From: an uncultured Eggerthella sp.
Lineage (GTDB): Bacteria > Actinomycetota > Coriobacteriia > Coriobacteriales > Eggerthellaceae
Length of the DNA: 23,111 bases
NCBI GenBank assembly: GCA_900547965.1
Contig: URJE01000017.1
Coordinates: forward strand, 1 to 23,111
Reading direction: 5' to 3'
A program made the translations under genes and the position numbers. The first letter of the stretch is position 1. Each line of letters opens with the position of its first letter. The notes under the pieces are model-generated. The model saw only the letters and a list, made by a program, of their open reading frames with translations. It did not search any database and was not told the origin of the DNA. Shown here piece after piece: positions 7,743-15,050 of this stretch.

Positions 7743-8021
7743 GGGGATGATGCGCCTTTCGACCGTGCGGTAAACGCCCGTTCATAGGGTAAGTTCGACC
7801 GCTAAACGACAATACGTTCAGAATTGTAAACGAAAATTAAGAAGTATGCTTATGTTCATCGTTTTTTCTGAAGCTGCATACGTTGCGGCAGGCGTTGGCT
7901 GCGCTCGTCTGGGCGCCAATAGGGCCGGCTCGTGTTACGCGGAGTGTTACGCGTACCGTTGCGATGCTGCCGTAGGTGCCAGTCGTGGTAGTCTGGTGGG
8001 GAGAATCGAAAGGCGGCCATT
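7743..8021. promoter_or_regulatory. Divergent intergenic region between the rhamnose operon and the M20 hydrolase
   Basis: This 279-base gap must hold promoters for both directions. An AT-rich core lies at about 7808-7870. On the minus strand the sequence TTTACAAT there is a possible -10 element for the pyk-rha operon, but no good -35 partner is visible. A direct repeat of GTGTTACGCG occurs at 7932-7941 and 7944-7953, a 12-base spacing that could be an operator upstream of the hydrolase gene. No regulator gene sits beside it. AAAGG (8006-8010) precedes the hydrolase ATG. Confidence 0.4.
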
Positions 8022-9260
8022 ATGACCTGCAACAACCCGAATGCCACCGAATCGGCAAACGTAACCGAGAAGCTGAAAGCCCACGCGCGGGAGCTCGAGC
8101 CTTACGTTATCGAGCGTCGGCGTCACTTTCATGCGTATCCCGAATTGAGTGCTCGCGAGGTCTCCACTTCGCGCACGATTGCCGAAGAGCTCGATAAGCT
8201 TGGTGTCGAATATGTGCGAGCAGGGGGAACGGGGCTCATTGCCACTATCAAAGGCGCTGCGCCTGATGCGTATAACGAAGAGGGTAAGCCGCGCCGTCGC
8301 ATTGCGCTTCGAGCCGATATGGACGCGTTGCCCGTTTTGGAGCAGACCAAGCTTCCCTTCGCGTCGCGCAACGATGGGGTTATGCATGCTTGTGGCCACG
8401 ACTGCCACATGGCAATGATGCTCGGTGCTGTTCATCTGCTTTTGGGTATTCGCGATCAACTACATGGTGAGGTGCGCGTCTTGTTCCAGCCGGCGGAAGA
8501 GATATCGGTCGGCTCGCGCAAGATGATTGCCGAGGGTGCGCTCGACGGGGTGGATACCATTTATGCTGCCCATATTTGGAGCGAAGTGGAAGCGGGCACC
8601 ATTTCCGCCGAAGCGGGGGCGCGCATGGCAAATTGCGACTGGTTCCGCATTGATGTTGCGGGCGCTAGCGCACATGGCGCCATGCCCCACAAGGGCGTCG
8701 ATGCCATCGTTGTGGGCGCAGCGGTTATCGACGCGTTGCAGGTTATCGTGAGCCGCGACGTTTCCCCGTTCGATCCTGCGGTTATCACGATTGGTGAATT
8801 CCATGGCGGTGTTGCGCGAAACATCATGGCGGGCACAGCGTACCTAACGGGCACCGTTCGCTCGTTCACGCCCGAAGTGCGCGATTACATCAAGGAGCGT
8901 ATGGCCCACGTGGCTGAAGAAGTGGCGCTTTCATTTGGCGCAACCGCGAAGTTCGAGTGGACGTACGGCAATTCGTGCTTGGTGAACGACGAGGTTTGCG
9001 CCGCACGTGCGCAAAACGCCATCGCAAAGGTTCTTGGCAAAGAGGCGCTTTGCCATTACGAGGGTACGCTTTCGGGCGAAGACTTCACCGAGTACCTGGC
9101 AAAGGTTCCCGGCGTGCTCGTGTTCATTGGTGCTCATAATCCGGAAGTGGGTGCAACGCATCCGCAACACAGTTGCTTCTACAATGTCGATGAAAGCGTT
9201 CTGATAGGTGGCTCGCTTGCCGCAGCGCAGTATGCCTTCGATTTCCTCTCTGAAGAATAG
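8022..9260 (+). CDS. M20D family amidohydrolase (hippurate / N-acyl amino acid hydrolase type)
   Basis: A 412-residue metallo-amidohydrolase of the M20D group, which includes hippurate hydrolase, N-acetyl-diaminopimelate deacetylase and the plant auxin-conjugate hydrolases. These remove acyl groups from amino acids in the cytoplasm. Motifs in order: RHFHAYPELS (34-43), ALRADMDALPV (95-105), MHACGHDCHMAMMLG (121-135; Cys124 and His126 as predicted metal ligands), LFQPAEE (154-160; Glu159/160 metal and catalysis), AAHIW (His184), the dimerisation domain about 200-320 with SAHGAMPHKGVDAI, and the C-terminal HSCFYNVDE (His383). AAAGG lies 11 bases before the ATG. It reads away from the rhamnose operon and appears to be monocistronic. 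The family is firm; the substrate cannot be read from the sequence. Confidence 0.93.
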   Translation: MTCNNPNATESANVTEKLKAHARELEPYVIERRRHFHAYPELSAREVSTSRTIAEELDKLGVEYVRAGGTGLIATIKGAAPDAYNEEGKPRRRIALRADMDALPVLEQTKLPFASRNDGVMHACGHDCHMAMMLGAVHLLLGIRDQLHGEVRVLFQPAEEISVGSRKMIAEGALDGVDTIYAAHIWSEVEAGTISAEAGARMANCDWFRIDVAGASAHGAMPHKGVDAIVVGAAVIDALQVIVSRDVSPFDPAVITIGEFHGGVARNIMAGTAYLTGTVRSFTPEVRDYIKERMAHVAEEVALSFGATAKFEWTYGNSCLVNDEVCAARAQNAIAKVLGKEALCHYEGTLSGEDFTEYLAKVPGVLVFIGAHNPEVGATHPQHSCFYNVDESVLIGGSLAAAQYAFDFLSEE

Positions 9261-9322
9261 AAGGGCTGTCGCTTTCGCCCTTGCCATCTGCCCGCCTGCT
9301 TTATTGGGTTGCGGCGCTGCCT

Positions 9323-9400
9323 CTTGTTCGGGGCGGTGTCCCCGAGCCTTAGACCAGCAAGGAGGGCAAGGAGGACGCCGTCCTTGTTCGGGGCGGCGTC
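9323..9400. repeat. Two copies of an 18-base repeat, 60 bases apart
   Basis: CTTGTTCGGGGCGGTGTC at 9323-9340 and CTTGTTCGGGGCGGCGTC at 9383-9400 differ by one base. The first is continued by CCCCG and can fold as a short hairpin with its CGGGG; the second closes the hairpin described at 9374-9406. Both lie between the M20 hydrolase and the surface protein gene. No coding frame with a ribosome binding site runs through them. Confidence 0.55.
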
Positions 9401-9406
9401 GCTTTT
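9374..9406 (+). terminator. Possible terminator after the M20 hydrolase gene
   Basis: GACGCCG (9374-9380) pairs with CGGCGTC (9394-9400) around a 13-base loop and is followed by GCTTTT. A weaker hairpin, AAGGGC with GCCCTT, lies immediately after the stop codon at 9261-9282 but has no T tract. Either could end the hydrolase transcript before the surface protein gene begins. The rest of the 9261-9526 gap shows nothing beyond the ribosome binding site GAGGGGAG (9514-9521) of the next gene. Confidence 0.4.
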
Positions 9407-9526
9407 CTGCGGTGAGGCGCCTGGCCTGCCGTTTGGCCGTTTTTCCGTTCGTATGGCACTACCGCTTCCCGTGTTTGCTCGATACGATTTTTCTATCTGA
9501 CGAACATATGAACGAGGGGAGCGGTC

Positions 9527-11323
9527 ATGAATGCCAGGCACAACATACGCAGAACGGACAGTTACACCGAAGGCGGCTTCGCCAAAACGTCTCCGCGCTT
9601 CGGCGTGGTAACCGCGCAGGGCGGTTGGCGCAAGGTGACGTGGGGTGTTGTTGCCGGGGTGGCTGCCGTGGCCACCGCGGGGTCATTGATGGTTCCGAGC
9701 GCTGCGATCGCCGCTGAATGGGTCAACGTTGGCGGCACCCAATACAACGCCGGCACCGCGGCGGGCGACGCTGCCGGTACCTGGAACTGGGACGGCGCCG
9801 ACGATATGAAGCTCAACGGCTATGACGGCGGTGAGATTAAGGCCGCGGGCAAGCTCAACATTGCCTATGAGGGCAAGAACACCGTGAAAACCGAGCCCGA
9901 TTACACTGGAGCCGCCATCAAAGCGCAGGATGGCACTAGCCAGAAAGCAGAGCCGAACATAACGAGCTCGAATAGCACGGATGAGCTCAATGTGACAGCC
10001 GAGGCCGATGCAATTAAATCCACAGGCGACCTCTCCATTTCTGGCTCAGGCACTGTGAACACCACAAGCACCGCTTCCGACGGAATTGAGGCAAAGGGCG
10101 ATCTCTCTATCACGGGCTCGGGCATCGTGAATGCAACGGGCGGTACCGAAGGCATCCAATCCAAGGGCAAGACCACCATCGATTCCTCTGGCACAGTGAT
10201 CGCTAAGGGAGGCGAAGGTTACGGCATCGCCGCGGGCAGTGACCTGATCATCAAAGGCGGCGGCAAGGTAGAGGCAAGCTCTATAGAAGAAGCGGCGATT
10301 TGTGCCGATGGCAACATCGAGATTTCGGGCGGCAGCCAGGTTAAGGCAAACTCCGAGGGAAATCTTGCCGTCGACGCTGAGGGCAGTCTCGCGGTCACGA
10401 ACGCCTCCCTTAACGCAAGCAGTGTTGAATATGGCGTCTATGGCTACAAGGGCATTACGCTCGACCACGCGACCGTGACGGTCCGTACAAGCGAGAGCGG
10501 CGGCCAAGCTATCGCACTCTTCACCGACGGGGATGACATCGTCATCAAGAATGGTTCCATCGTGGACGCACTCGCGGAAGGCGAGTACTCGGCTGCAATC
10601 TCTACCAGAAACCACCAGTCCAACGTCGCGGGTGGTCATATCTACATCAGTGACTCTGTTGTCAAGGCTATAGCCCGCTATGTCGAGTCCGGTAGCGACG
10701 GCCCCGATCACTACAGCAACGACCAAAGCGGCGAGGTCATCCCCGAGCATAGGGGCATGAACCTCGGCATCTTTGCCCAGACCTACGAGGGCATCACGCC
10801 AGCGACCATCTCGATCGTCCGCAGCAAGGTCACGGCCGAGGGAGATACGGCGGCAATCTTCGCCCTTGCCATGAGCGCAGACGGCAAGGCGATTGGCACC
10901 ATCGAGATCGAAGGCACCATCATCCAGACGCCTGCAGGCGGCAAGATCATTGACTATCGCCACAAAGAAGAGCTCGGTGGCGGCATCATGTACGAGGCGG
11001 GCCAGACCATCGGCACGGGCGACGCCGTGGTTGACTCCCCCTACGACGAAGCCGTCGCCAAGAAAGCCGTCATCGCACCGCCTGAGGAGGCTAAGCCTGA
11101 GGTGAATCCTGCCGTGGCCAAGCCCGAGGTGAAACCGGCCGAACAGCAAACGCTCGTGACGGACGCCAAGGTCAAGCCTGCGGAGGCAAAGAAGAACCTC
11201 CCCGCAACGGGGGACGCATCGCTTGTAGGGTTTGCTGCTACAGCTTTTGCTGGCGTAGCTGCGGCATTCGCGAGCTTGGCTGCTCTTCTGGTTGGGTTCG
11301 TTGCTCGCCTCAAGCGAGAATAA
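9527..11323 (+). CDS. Wall-anchored beta-solenoid surface protein, LPATG motif
   Basis: A 598-residue exported protein. It has a long N-terminal region, then a hydrophobic signal segment (about 38-62) with a likely cleavage after AIAA (residue 63). The mature protein starts with a short WVNVGGTQYNAG segment and AGTWNWDGADDMKLNGYDGG. From about 107 to 470 it is built of coils of roughly 24 residues, such as GDLSISGSGTVNTTSTASDG (starting at 167), GDLSITGSGIVNATGG (191), SDLIIKGGGKVEASS (238) and GNIEISGGSQVKANSEG (262). This pattern fits a right-handed parallel beta-helix of the kind seen in secreted carbohydrate-binding or adhesin proteins. A Pro/Glu/Lys-rich wall spacer (about 517-556) leads to NLPATGD (LPATG at 558-562), a hydrophobic helix and the tail RLKRE: a standard sortase signal. 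GAGGGGAG precedes the ATG by five bases. Ligand unknown; no sortase gene in the window. Confidence 0.88.
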   Translation: MNARHNIRRTDSYTEGGFAKTSPRFGVVTAQGGWRKVTWGVVAGVAAVATAGSLMVPSAAIAAEWVNVGGTQYNAGTAAGDAAGTWNWDGADDMKLNGYDGGEIKAAGKLNIAYEGKNTVKTEPDYTGAAIKAQDGTSQKAEPNITSSNSTDELNVTAEADAIKSTGDLSISGSGTVNTTSTASDGIEAKGDLSITGSGIVNATGGTEGIQSKGKTTIDSSGTVIAKGGEGYGIAAGSDLIIKGGGKVEASSIEEAAICADGNIEISGGSQVKANSEGNLAVDAEGSLAVTNASLNASSVEYGVYGYKGITLDHATVTVRTSESGGQAIALFTDGDDIVIKNGSIVDALAEGEYSAAISTRNHQSNVAGGHIYISDSVVKAIARYVESGSDGPDHYSNDQSGEVIPEHRGMNLGIFAQTYEGITPATISIVRSKVTAEGDTAAIFALAMSADGKAIGTIEIEGTIIQTPAGGKIIDYRHKEELGGGIMYEAGQTIGTGDAVVDSPYDEAVAKKAVIAPPEEAKPEVNPAVAKPEVKPAEQQTLVTDAKVKPAEAKKNLPATGDASLVGFAATAFAGVAAAFASLAALLVGFVARLKRE

Positions 11324-11372
11324 GAGCTGCAATTTGGGCGAAGCGCGCGTTTCGCTTAGACGATTTACTCAA

Positions 11373-11403
11373 TGTGGCTGGTGCCGGTATGGTGCCAGCC
11401 ACA
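11373..11403. terminator. Bidirectional terminator between the surface protein and LuxR genes
   Basis: A 13-bp stem with two G-T wobbles (11373-11385 with 11391-11403) encloses the 5-base loop GGTAT. The outer nine pairs, TGTGGCTGG with CCAGCCACA, are perfect. It lies between two convergent genes and ends one base before the stop codon of the leftward regulator gene, so it can serve both. T tracts are short on both sides. Confidence 0.7.
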
Positions 11404-12423
11404 CTATTTCAGCATGAATTCTTTCAGCCCCGAGCGGCTGGTTATTCCCAGCTTCGCATACGTTGTGGAAAGCCTGTTTTTCACCGTACCGCGTGAAATG
11501 CCCATATGATCCGCGATTTCACTGTTAGACCAACCGCGGCATGCCAGCATTGAAATTGCGAATTCCGTTGTGGTAAGACTGTCGGCAACGGTTTTATGTG
11601 CTGCGGGGTTGTGGACATGCCGCCATCCGCGGCTGAAGCGGTAGGTGATTTCGATTACCCGTGCAAATTCGCGTGGGTAATCTTTTTTGAGGCACGCTTC
11701 AGGCAAACCCTGAAGAAGACCGTGGTGTTCCCCGATTGTTTCGATCAAATCGTCTGCTTGGGCTATGCGCCAAGCTTCCATGAAGTGGCGCTCTGCCTTT
11801 TCGGGTTGCCGTTCGCTCATCCAACCCATTGCCGCCACAAGATGAAGGAACATTTCAGAAATGGGATAGTGTGCCTGCTTCATCCCCAGGGCGTTTTCTG
11901 CCATTCCTATGCAGCGGCCGTAGTCGCCGACAAGGTATGCCTGATGGGCCATTGCGTAGGTTGCGAATAGGCGAAGACCTTCGGGTAGCAGGGCTGCGAC
12001 TTTGTAGAAATCATCTGCAGTTACAGGCGGCTTCAGGTGCAGTAGGACGCTCGACGAAGCCGTGAATAGTAAGTAGGCAGCGCGTTCTTGGTCGCCGTAT
12101 TCATCGTTGAGGTGCTCTTCTGATGACGCTAGGTTGAGCAGGCAGGCGCGAGCGGCGTGGGCGTGGTCGAGCGATAGGTTTGCGAACCCGCAGATGAAGC
12201 ACGATGAAATGCGTAAAGGCAAGATATCTGAGGTAAGGAAGGGCTCTGCGAGACGACATGCTTCGTCAGCGTTGCCGCGAAAATAGGCGGCTTCTGCCAA
12301 CGCGATGGTTCGGTAGTCGTTGTCGGGCATGGCTTCGATGGCGTCATCGAGGCGTCCTGGCTCGAACGACGAGCAGATGAGCGGCATGGGGGCATGCCAT
12401 ATGTTCGGCTGGGAGTTGGCCAC
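11404..12423 (-). CDS. LuxR-family transcriptional regulator with helical sensor region
   Basis: A 339-residue protein with a C-terminal LuxR/GerE helix-turn-helix (about 278-339): DSLTTTEFAISMLACRGWSN, SEIADHMGISRGTVKNRLST, and TYAKLGITSRSGL. The N-terminal 270 residues are alpha-helical and Ala/Leu-rich (for example LAEAAYFRGNADEACRLAEP and KAERHFMEAWRIAQADDLIE), resembling the TPR-like arms of MalT-type regulators. There is no receiver domain, no autoinducer domain and no membrane segment. The start is GTG (VANSQPNIW), preceded by GAGGAGG four bases upstream. The in-frame ATG at 12516 would add a 31-residue tail and run into the repeat array. It converges on the surface protein gene, which is a possible but unproven target. 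Confidence 0.85.
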   Translation of the reverse strand: MANSQPNIWHAPMPLICSSFEPGRLDDAIEAMPDNDYRTIALAEAAYFRGNADEACRLAEPFLTSDILPLRISSCFICGFANLSLDHAHAARACLLNLASSEEHLNDEYGDQERAAYLLFTASSSVLLHLKPPVTADDFYKVAALLPEGLRLFATYAMAHQAYLVGDYGRCIGMAENALGMKQAHYPISEMFLHLVAAMGWMSERQPEKAERHFMEAWRIAQADDLIETIGEHHGLLQGLPEACLKKDYPREFARVIEITYRFSRGWRHVHNPAAHKTVADSLTTTEFAISMLACRGWSNSEIADHMGISRGTVKNRLSTTYAKLGITSRSGLKEFMLK

Positions 12424-12470
12424 GGCGCCTCCTCGAAATGTGCGTATTGCCGGTTTCGCCGCTTGGGGCA

Positions 12471-12704
12471 GAGGGGCAAGCCGAAGGCAGGCTAGCAGCA
12501 AGGCGGGCAGCCTCAAAGGCCGGCACCCTCAAAAGGCAGATAGGGCCAAAACGAACAAGGCGTATGGCGAGCAACGCTGAAAGAGAGCAAGCCACACGGC
12601 AAGTAGCGCCAAAAGAGAGCAAGCCAAAAGGCTGGTAACCCCAAAGCGAATAAGCCAAAAAGCGAAGACCCATGCCCGAAAGGCGAAGGCTCAAACCCAA
12701 AAGC
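12471..12704. repeat. Degenerate 31-34 base tandem array upstream of the LuxR gene
   Basis: Six successive units start at 12471, 12505, 12538, 12569, 12601 and 12633 with lengths 34, 33, 31, 32, 32 and 31, followed by a decayed tail to about 12704. The best adjacent pair shares AAAGAGAGCAAGCCA (12580 and 12612 regions) and ends in ACGGC or AAGGC. A later copy reads AAAGCGAATAAGCCAAAAAG. The array is A-rich and T-poor on the plus strand. It begins just upstream of the LuxR start codon, so it lies in that gene's leader or promoter region. Open frames across it lack ribosome binding sites. Confidence 0.62.
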
Positions 12705-12932
12705 AAAACCATTCTTTTGTGATAATAGCGCGAATGAAAGCGCAATAGATTGGATATTAGGCCAATTGCCGAAGCGAGCGTGTTTTCCGCCCGGGTTGCA
12801 TGCTTTGCCGCTTCTTCGCTCCTCGGCCCTCCCGTGCCACCCCGTCCACGGTGCTGTGTCCGTGTTCCATGCCGATCTATGGCGCTGCTACGAAGCCGTC
12901 CTGAGGGTTCAAAACAGAAAATCGGCTCGCAG

Positions 12933-13073
12933 TGCAACTTTTTTGCGATTAGGGATTACTGCAGACCCTTCCAATCGCAGATCGAGTCGCAAAAGCGCAG
13001 GTGGTCTGCTTCAGAGCGGCTCATTTCCGCTCTGAAGAGGCAGAGAAGAGTCCGCAATCGCAAAAAAGTTGCA
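12933..13073. repeat. 141-base structured inverted-repeat element
   Basis: The ends are a perfect 18-bp inverted repeat: TGCAACTTTTTTGCGATT (12933-12950) and its reverse complement (13056-13073). Inside lies a strong hairpin: TCTGC plus TTCAGAGCGG (13005-13019) pairs with CCGCTCTGAA (13027-13036) and, after a 3-base bulge, GCAGA (13040-13044). GGTCTGC (13003-13009) can instead pair with GCAGACC (12961-12967), which would exclude the lower part of the inner stem. The layout could be a small mobile element without its own gene, a cruciform, or a structured RNA. It sits in the 0.9-kb region (12424-13336) between divergent genes. No target-site duplication is visible. Confidence 0.6.
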
Positions 13074-13115
13074 AAAGCGTTCGGATTTTTGTTTTTGCGG
13101 TAAGCGGATCGCTAT

Positions 13116-13183
13116 AGCAGGGCAGATCCCGAAAAGGTTGGATTGCCGCAGCGGGGCAGATTGCACAAAGGGCTGGTTCAGCG
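13116..13183. repeat. Two 34-base degenerate repeat units
   Basis: AGCAGGGCAGAT (13116-13127) recurs as AGCGGGGCAGAT (13150-13161), exactly 34 bases later. The following bases also resemble each other (CCCGAAAAGGTTGG against TGCACAAAGGGCTGG). The remaining sequence up to the next gene, about 13184-13336, shows no gene. It includes the leader of the oxidoreductase gene, with no convincing promoter that I can point to. Confidence 0.45.
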
Positions 13184-13336
13184 TGGAATGCATCCGCCCG
13201 CATCCATTTTGCTGCGCTTTTTGCTTGCAGTGATGCTACAGTTTGTGTAACGGATCGCGCGCCTTTTTGGGGTTGGCTCCAGCGTTGTGGGGTCGATTGT
13301 ATGTGGGGTTTTAGGTGCGCATGAGAGGGGGGCATC

Positions 13337-14431
13337 ATGACTCAGAAAGAGGTAATTAGGTGGGGCGTCATCGGTTGCGGTGACGTTGTAGAAACGAAAA
13401 ACGGCCCTGGCCTATATTTGGCCAACGGATCGGAATTGGTTGGCATTTGGAATCGGACGAAGCAGAAAGCGGTTGACTGGTGCGAGCGCCACGGTCATGG
13501 GCGAGCATTTGATTCGCTGGATGAGCTTCTGAGCTGCCCCGATATAGATATTGTCTACGTTGCCACAACGCCTAACTGCCACAAAGAGCACGCCGTTGCC
13601 GTGGCTGAGGCGGGCAAGGACTGCTATCTCGAAAAGCCTATTGCGCTTTCATGGGACGATGCGCAAGAGATAAAGGCCGCGTTCGAGAAGGCGGGAAAGC
13701 AGTGCTTTGTGGCTCATTATCGTCGTGGGATGCCGCGTTATCGCGAGCTTAAGCGGATGCTTGATGCGGGCAAGATCGGCACCGTTCGCGGCGTGCAGGT
13801 TATTCGCACTCAACGTCAAACCGCCGAAGAGATGCTTCCCGAAGCGGAGAAGCCTTGGCGCGTTCGCCCTGAAGTTTCTGGGGGCAGCCATTTCTTCGAG
13901 GGCGATGCTCATATGCTCGATCTTATTGCGTTTCTTGCGGGAACCATCACTGATTTCAGCCTGAAGGTAGACAATTGCACAGGCTTTTATCCTGGTGAAG
14001 ACACGGTTGCTCTTTCGGGCGAGACCGAAAACCGCGTTATGGTTTCAGGGGTCTGGTGCTATGCCGCGTATAAAGCTATCGACCGATTCCTTATTTATGG
14101 GGACAAGGGAAGTGTCGAGTTCTCTTACTACGACAACGCTGCGCCGATTCGCATCGAGGCGCTTGCCGATGGCGATGCAATAGCCCACGAAGGTGTGATG
14201 GGCGGCGTTCGCAAGGAAGCGGAGCTGGTGCAAGAAGAGCTGTGCCCACCTGTGGAAAGCTATCCGGGGAATGGCCAGATTCAGGATATCGTCGATGTTC
14301 TGCGTGGTGTGCCCGGCGCCGAATGCACGAGCACGCTCGACAACGCCATGAACACCCTGCGCATAACCTGGGCCGCTCACGAGCTGCGTGCAAAACAGCG
14401 CGGGGAAGCGTGCGAGACAGCTGGTGAATAA
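13337..14431 (+). CDS. Gfo/Idh/MocA family NAD(P)-dependent oxidoreductase
   Basis: A 364-residue protein with an N-terminal Rossmann domain (WGVIGCGDV, 9-17; IVYVATTPNCHKEHAVA, 72-88) and the family's catalytic motif EKPIAL (99-104; Lys100). The C-terminal alpha/beta domain holds AHYRRGMPRY (126-135) and GGSHFFEGDAHMLDLI (182-197) with His192 and Asp195 in the position of the catalytic pair. Such enzymes oxidise or reduce hydroxyl groups of sugars and inositols. The closest relatives by motif are the glucose-fructose oxidoreductase and inositol dehydrogenase group. GAGGGGGG lies before the ATG. It is not adjacent to other sugar genes and faces a leftward transporter across a long gap. The specific substrate is not readable. 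Confidence 0.88.
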   Translation: MTQKEVIRWGVIGCGDVVETKNGPGLYLANGSELVGIWNRTKQKAVDWCERHGHGRAFDSLDELLSCPDIDIVYVATTPNCHKEHAVAVAEAGKDCYLEKPIALSWDDAQEIKAAFEKAGKQCFVAHYRRGMPRYRELKRMLDAGKIGTVRGVQVIRTQRQTAEEMLPEAEKPWRVRPEVSGGSHFFEGDAHMLDLIAFLAGTITDFSLKVDNCTGFYPGEDTVALSGETENRVMVSGVWCYAAYKAIDRFLIYGDKGSVEFSYYDNAAPIRIEALADGDAIAHEGVMGGVRKEAELVQEELCPPVESYPGNGQIQDIVDVLRGVPGAECTSTLDNAMNTLRITWAAHELRAKQRGEACETAGE

Positions 14432-14471
14432 GGGCGCTGTTTGATTGCCCTGCCGGGATTCGCTGAGTTTG

Positions 14472-14614
14472 TTGACGCTTACCGCGTTGCTAATGGACTC
14501 GGCTTGCTGGCGTTTGCCGCATTGCTGATGGTTTCGGCGCGCTGTTGCCACATTGCCAACGGGCAAGGCCTGCTGTTGCTGTATTGCTGACGCATTCCGC
14601 CCGCTATTACCACG
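14472..14614. repeat. 31-base tandem array after the oxidoreductase gene
   Basis: Three exactly 31-base units start at 14522, 14553 and 14584, preceded by a 35-base unit at 14487 (a 4-base insertion) and a half unit at 14472. Each starts TTGCTGA, TTGCTAA or TTGCCAA, has a TTCGGC or TTCCGC-like core, and then GCTGTTGCCACA or a close variant. The length is fixed while roughly a third of positions vary. No reading frame with a ribosome binding site uses it. It begins about 40 bases after the oxidoreductase stop codon. Confidence 0.68.
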
Positions 14615-14918
14615 GGTCTTTTGCGAAGAGCTGCCGGCGAAGGTCTGCGCGGCGCTCTTTCGCGTTTATGCAATCGGACTCGCCTATCTTTTTGGCGAGC
14701 GAATGCGCGACAATGTCCATCTTGCTCGGATCGGCAACGTGTTTTCGGGTAACGGAGGCGCTCTTTATTCCCGATCCGAGCAGATTGTTCACGCGCGAGG
14801 CATCGCGTTCGATGGCGGTTCCGCGTTTCGAAATCCGACGTCCTGAGAACGGTCGATCCGGTATGTGCCGCAATCTTAAATTAATGAGAAAGCGATGAGA
14901 AAGTTTTTCGAATCGCAT
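14607..14918 (-). pseudogene. Possible small gene or gene remnant, unknown function
   Basis: The minus-strand frame ending at 14607 has a protein-like 72-residue C-terminal part: GTAIERDASRVNNLLGSGIK followed by SASVTRKHVADPSKMDIVAH, then LAKKIGESDCINAKERRADL and RRQLFAKDPW. It is highly charged, predicted helical, with GC-rich third codon positions as in real genes here. The N-terminal third looks unnatural and the only ATG (14918) has no ribosome binding site, so the true 5' end may be lost. I do not recognise the family. It abuts the array at 14472-14614 and a second fragment at 14881-15050. It may be a decayed gene rather than an intact one. Confidence 0.35.
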
Positions 14919-15050
14919 CGACGTGTTCGATGGTGACGGTGATGATGGGCCGGTTCTTCGAGGGTCGCCTGAGCTGCTTCCTTAATCCTTTCTGCCAATG
15001 CCGAGAAATTCTTGATACGTATGATTCTTGGCTCTAGAACAGAAATTCAG
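14881..15050 (-). pseudogene. Frameshifted gene fragment, unknown function
   Basis: Read on the minus strand, one frame gives RIIRIKNFSALAERIKEAAQ and ATLEE; a second frame continues with KNRPIITVTIEHVDAIRKTF and SSLSH, then a stop at 14881. Each half is protein-like but the two are in different frames. Stop codons close both frames shortly upstream (about 15035-15055), and no start codon is available. The simplest reading is one ancient small gene broken by a frameshift near 14955-14970. Confidence is low because it rests on composition alone. Confidence 0.3.

Noticed and set aside
10046..11332. 428-residue minus-strand open frame opposite the surface protein
   Set aside because: The opposite strand carries a signal peptide, coils and an LPATG anchor in the right order. 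The antisense product is Arg/Asp-rich without domains.
12344..12937. 197-residue minus-strand frame overlapping the LuxR start and the array at 12471-12704
   Set aside because: It lacks a ribosome binding site, and its sequence mirrors the tandem repeats and the overlapping regulator gene.
13011..13193. 60- to 105-residue minus-strand frames across the inverted-repeat region
   Set aside because: They are Gln/Ser/Pro-rich, without ribosome binding sites, and are explained by the hairpins and repeats there.
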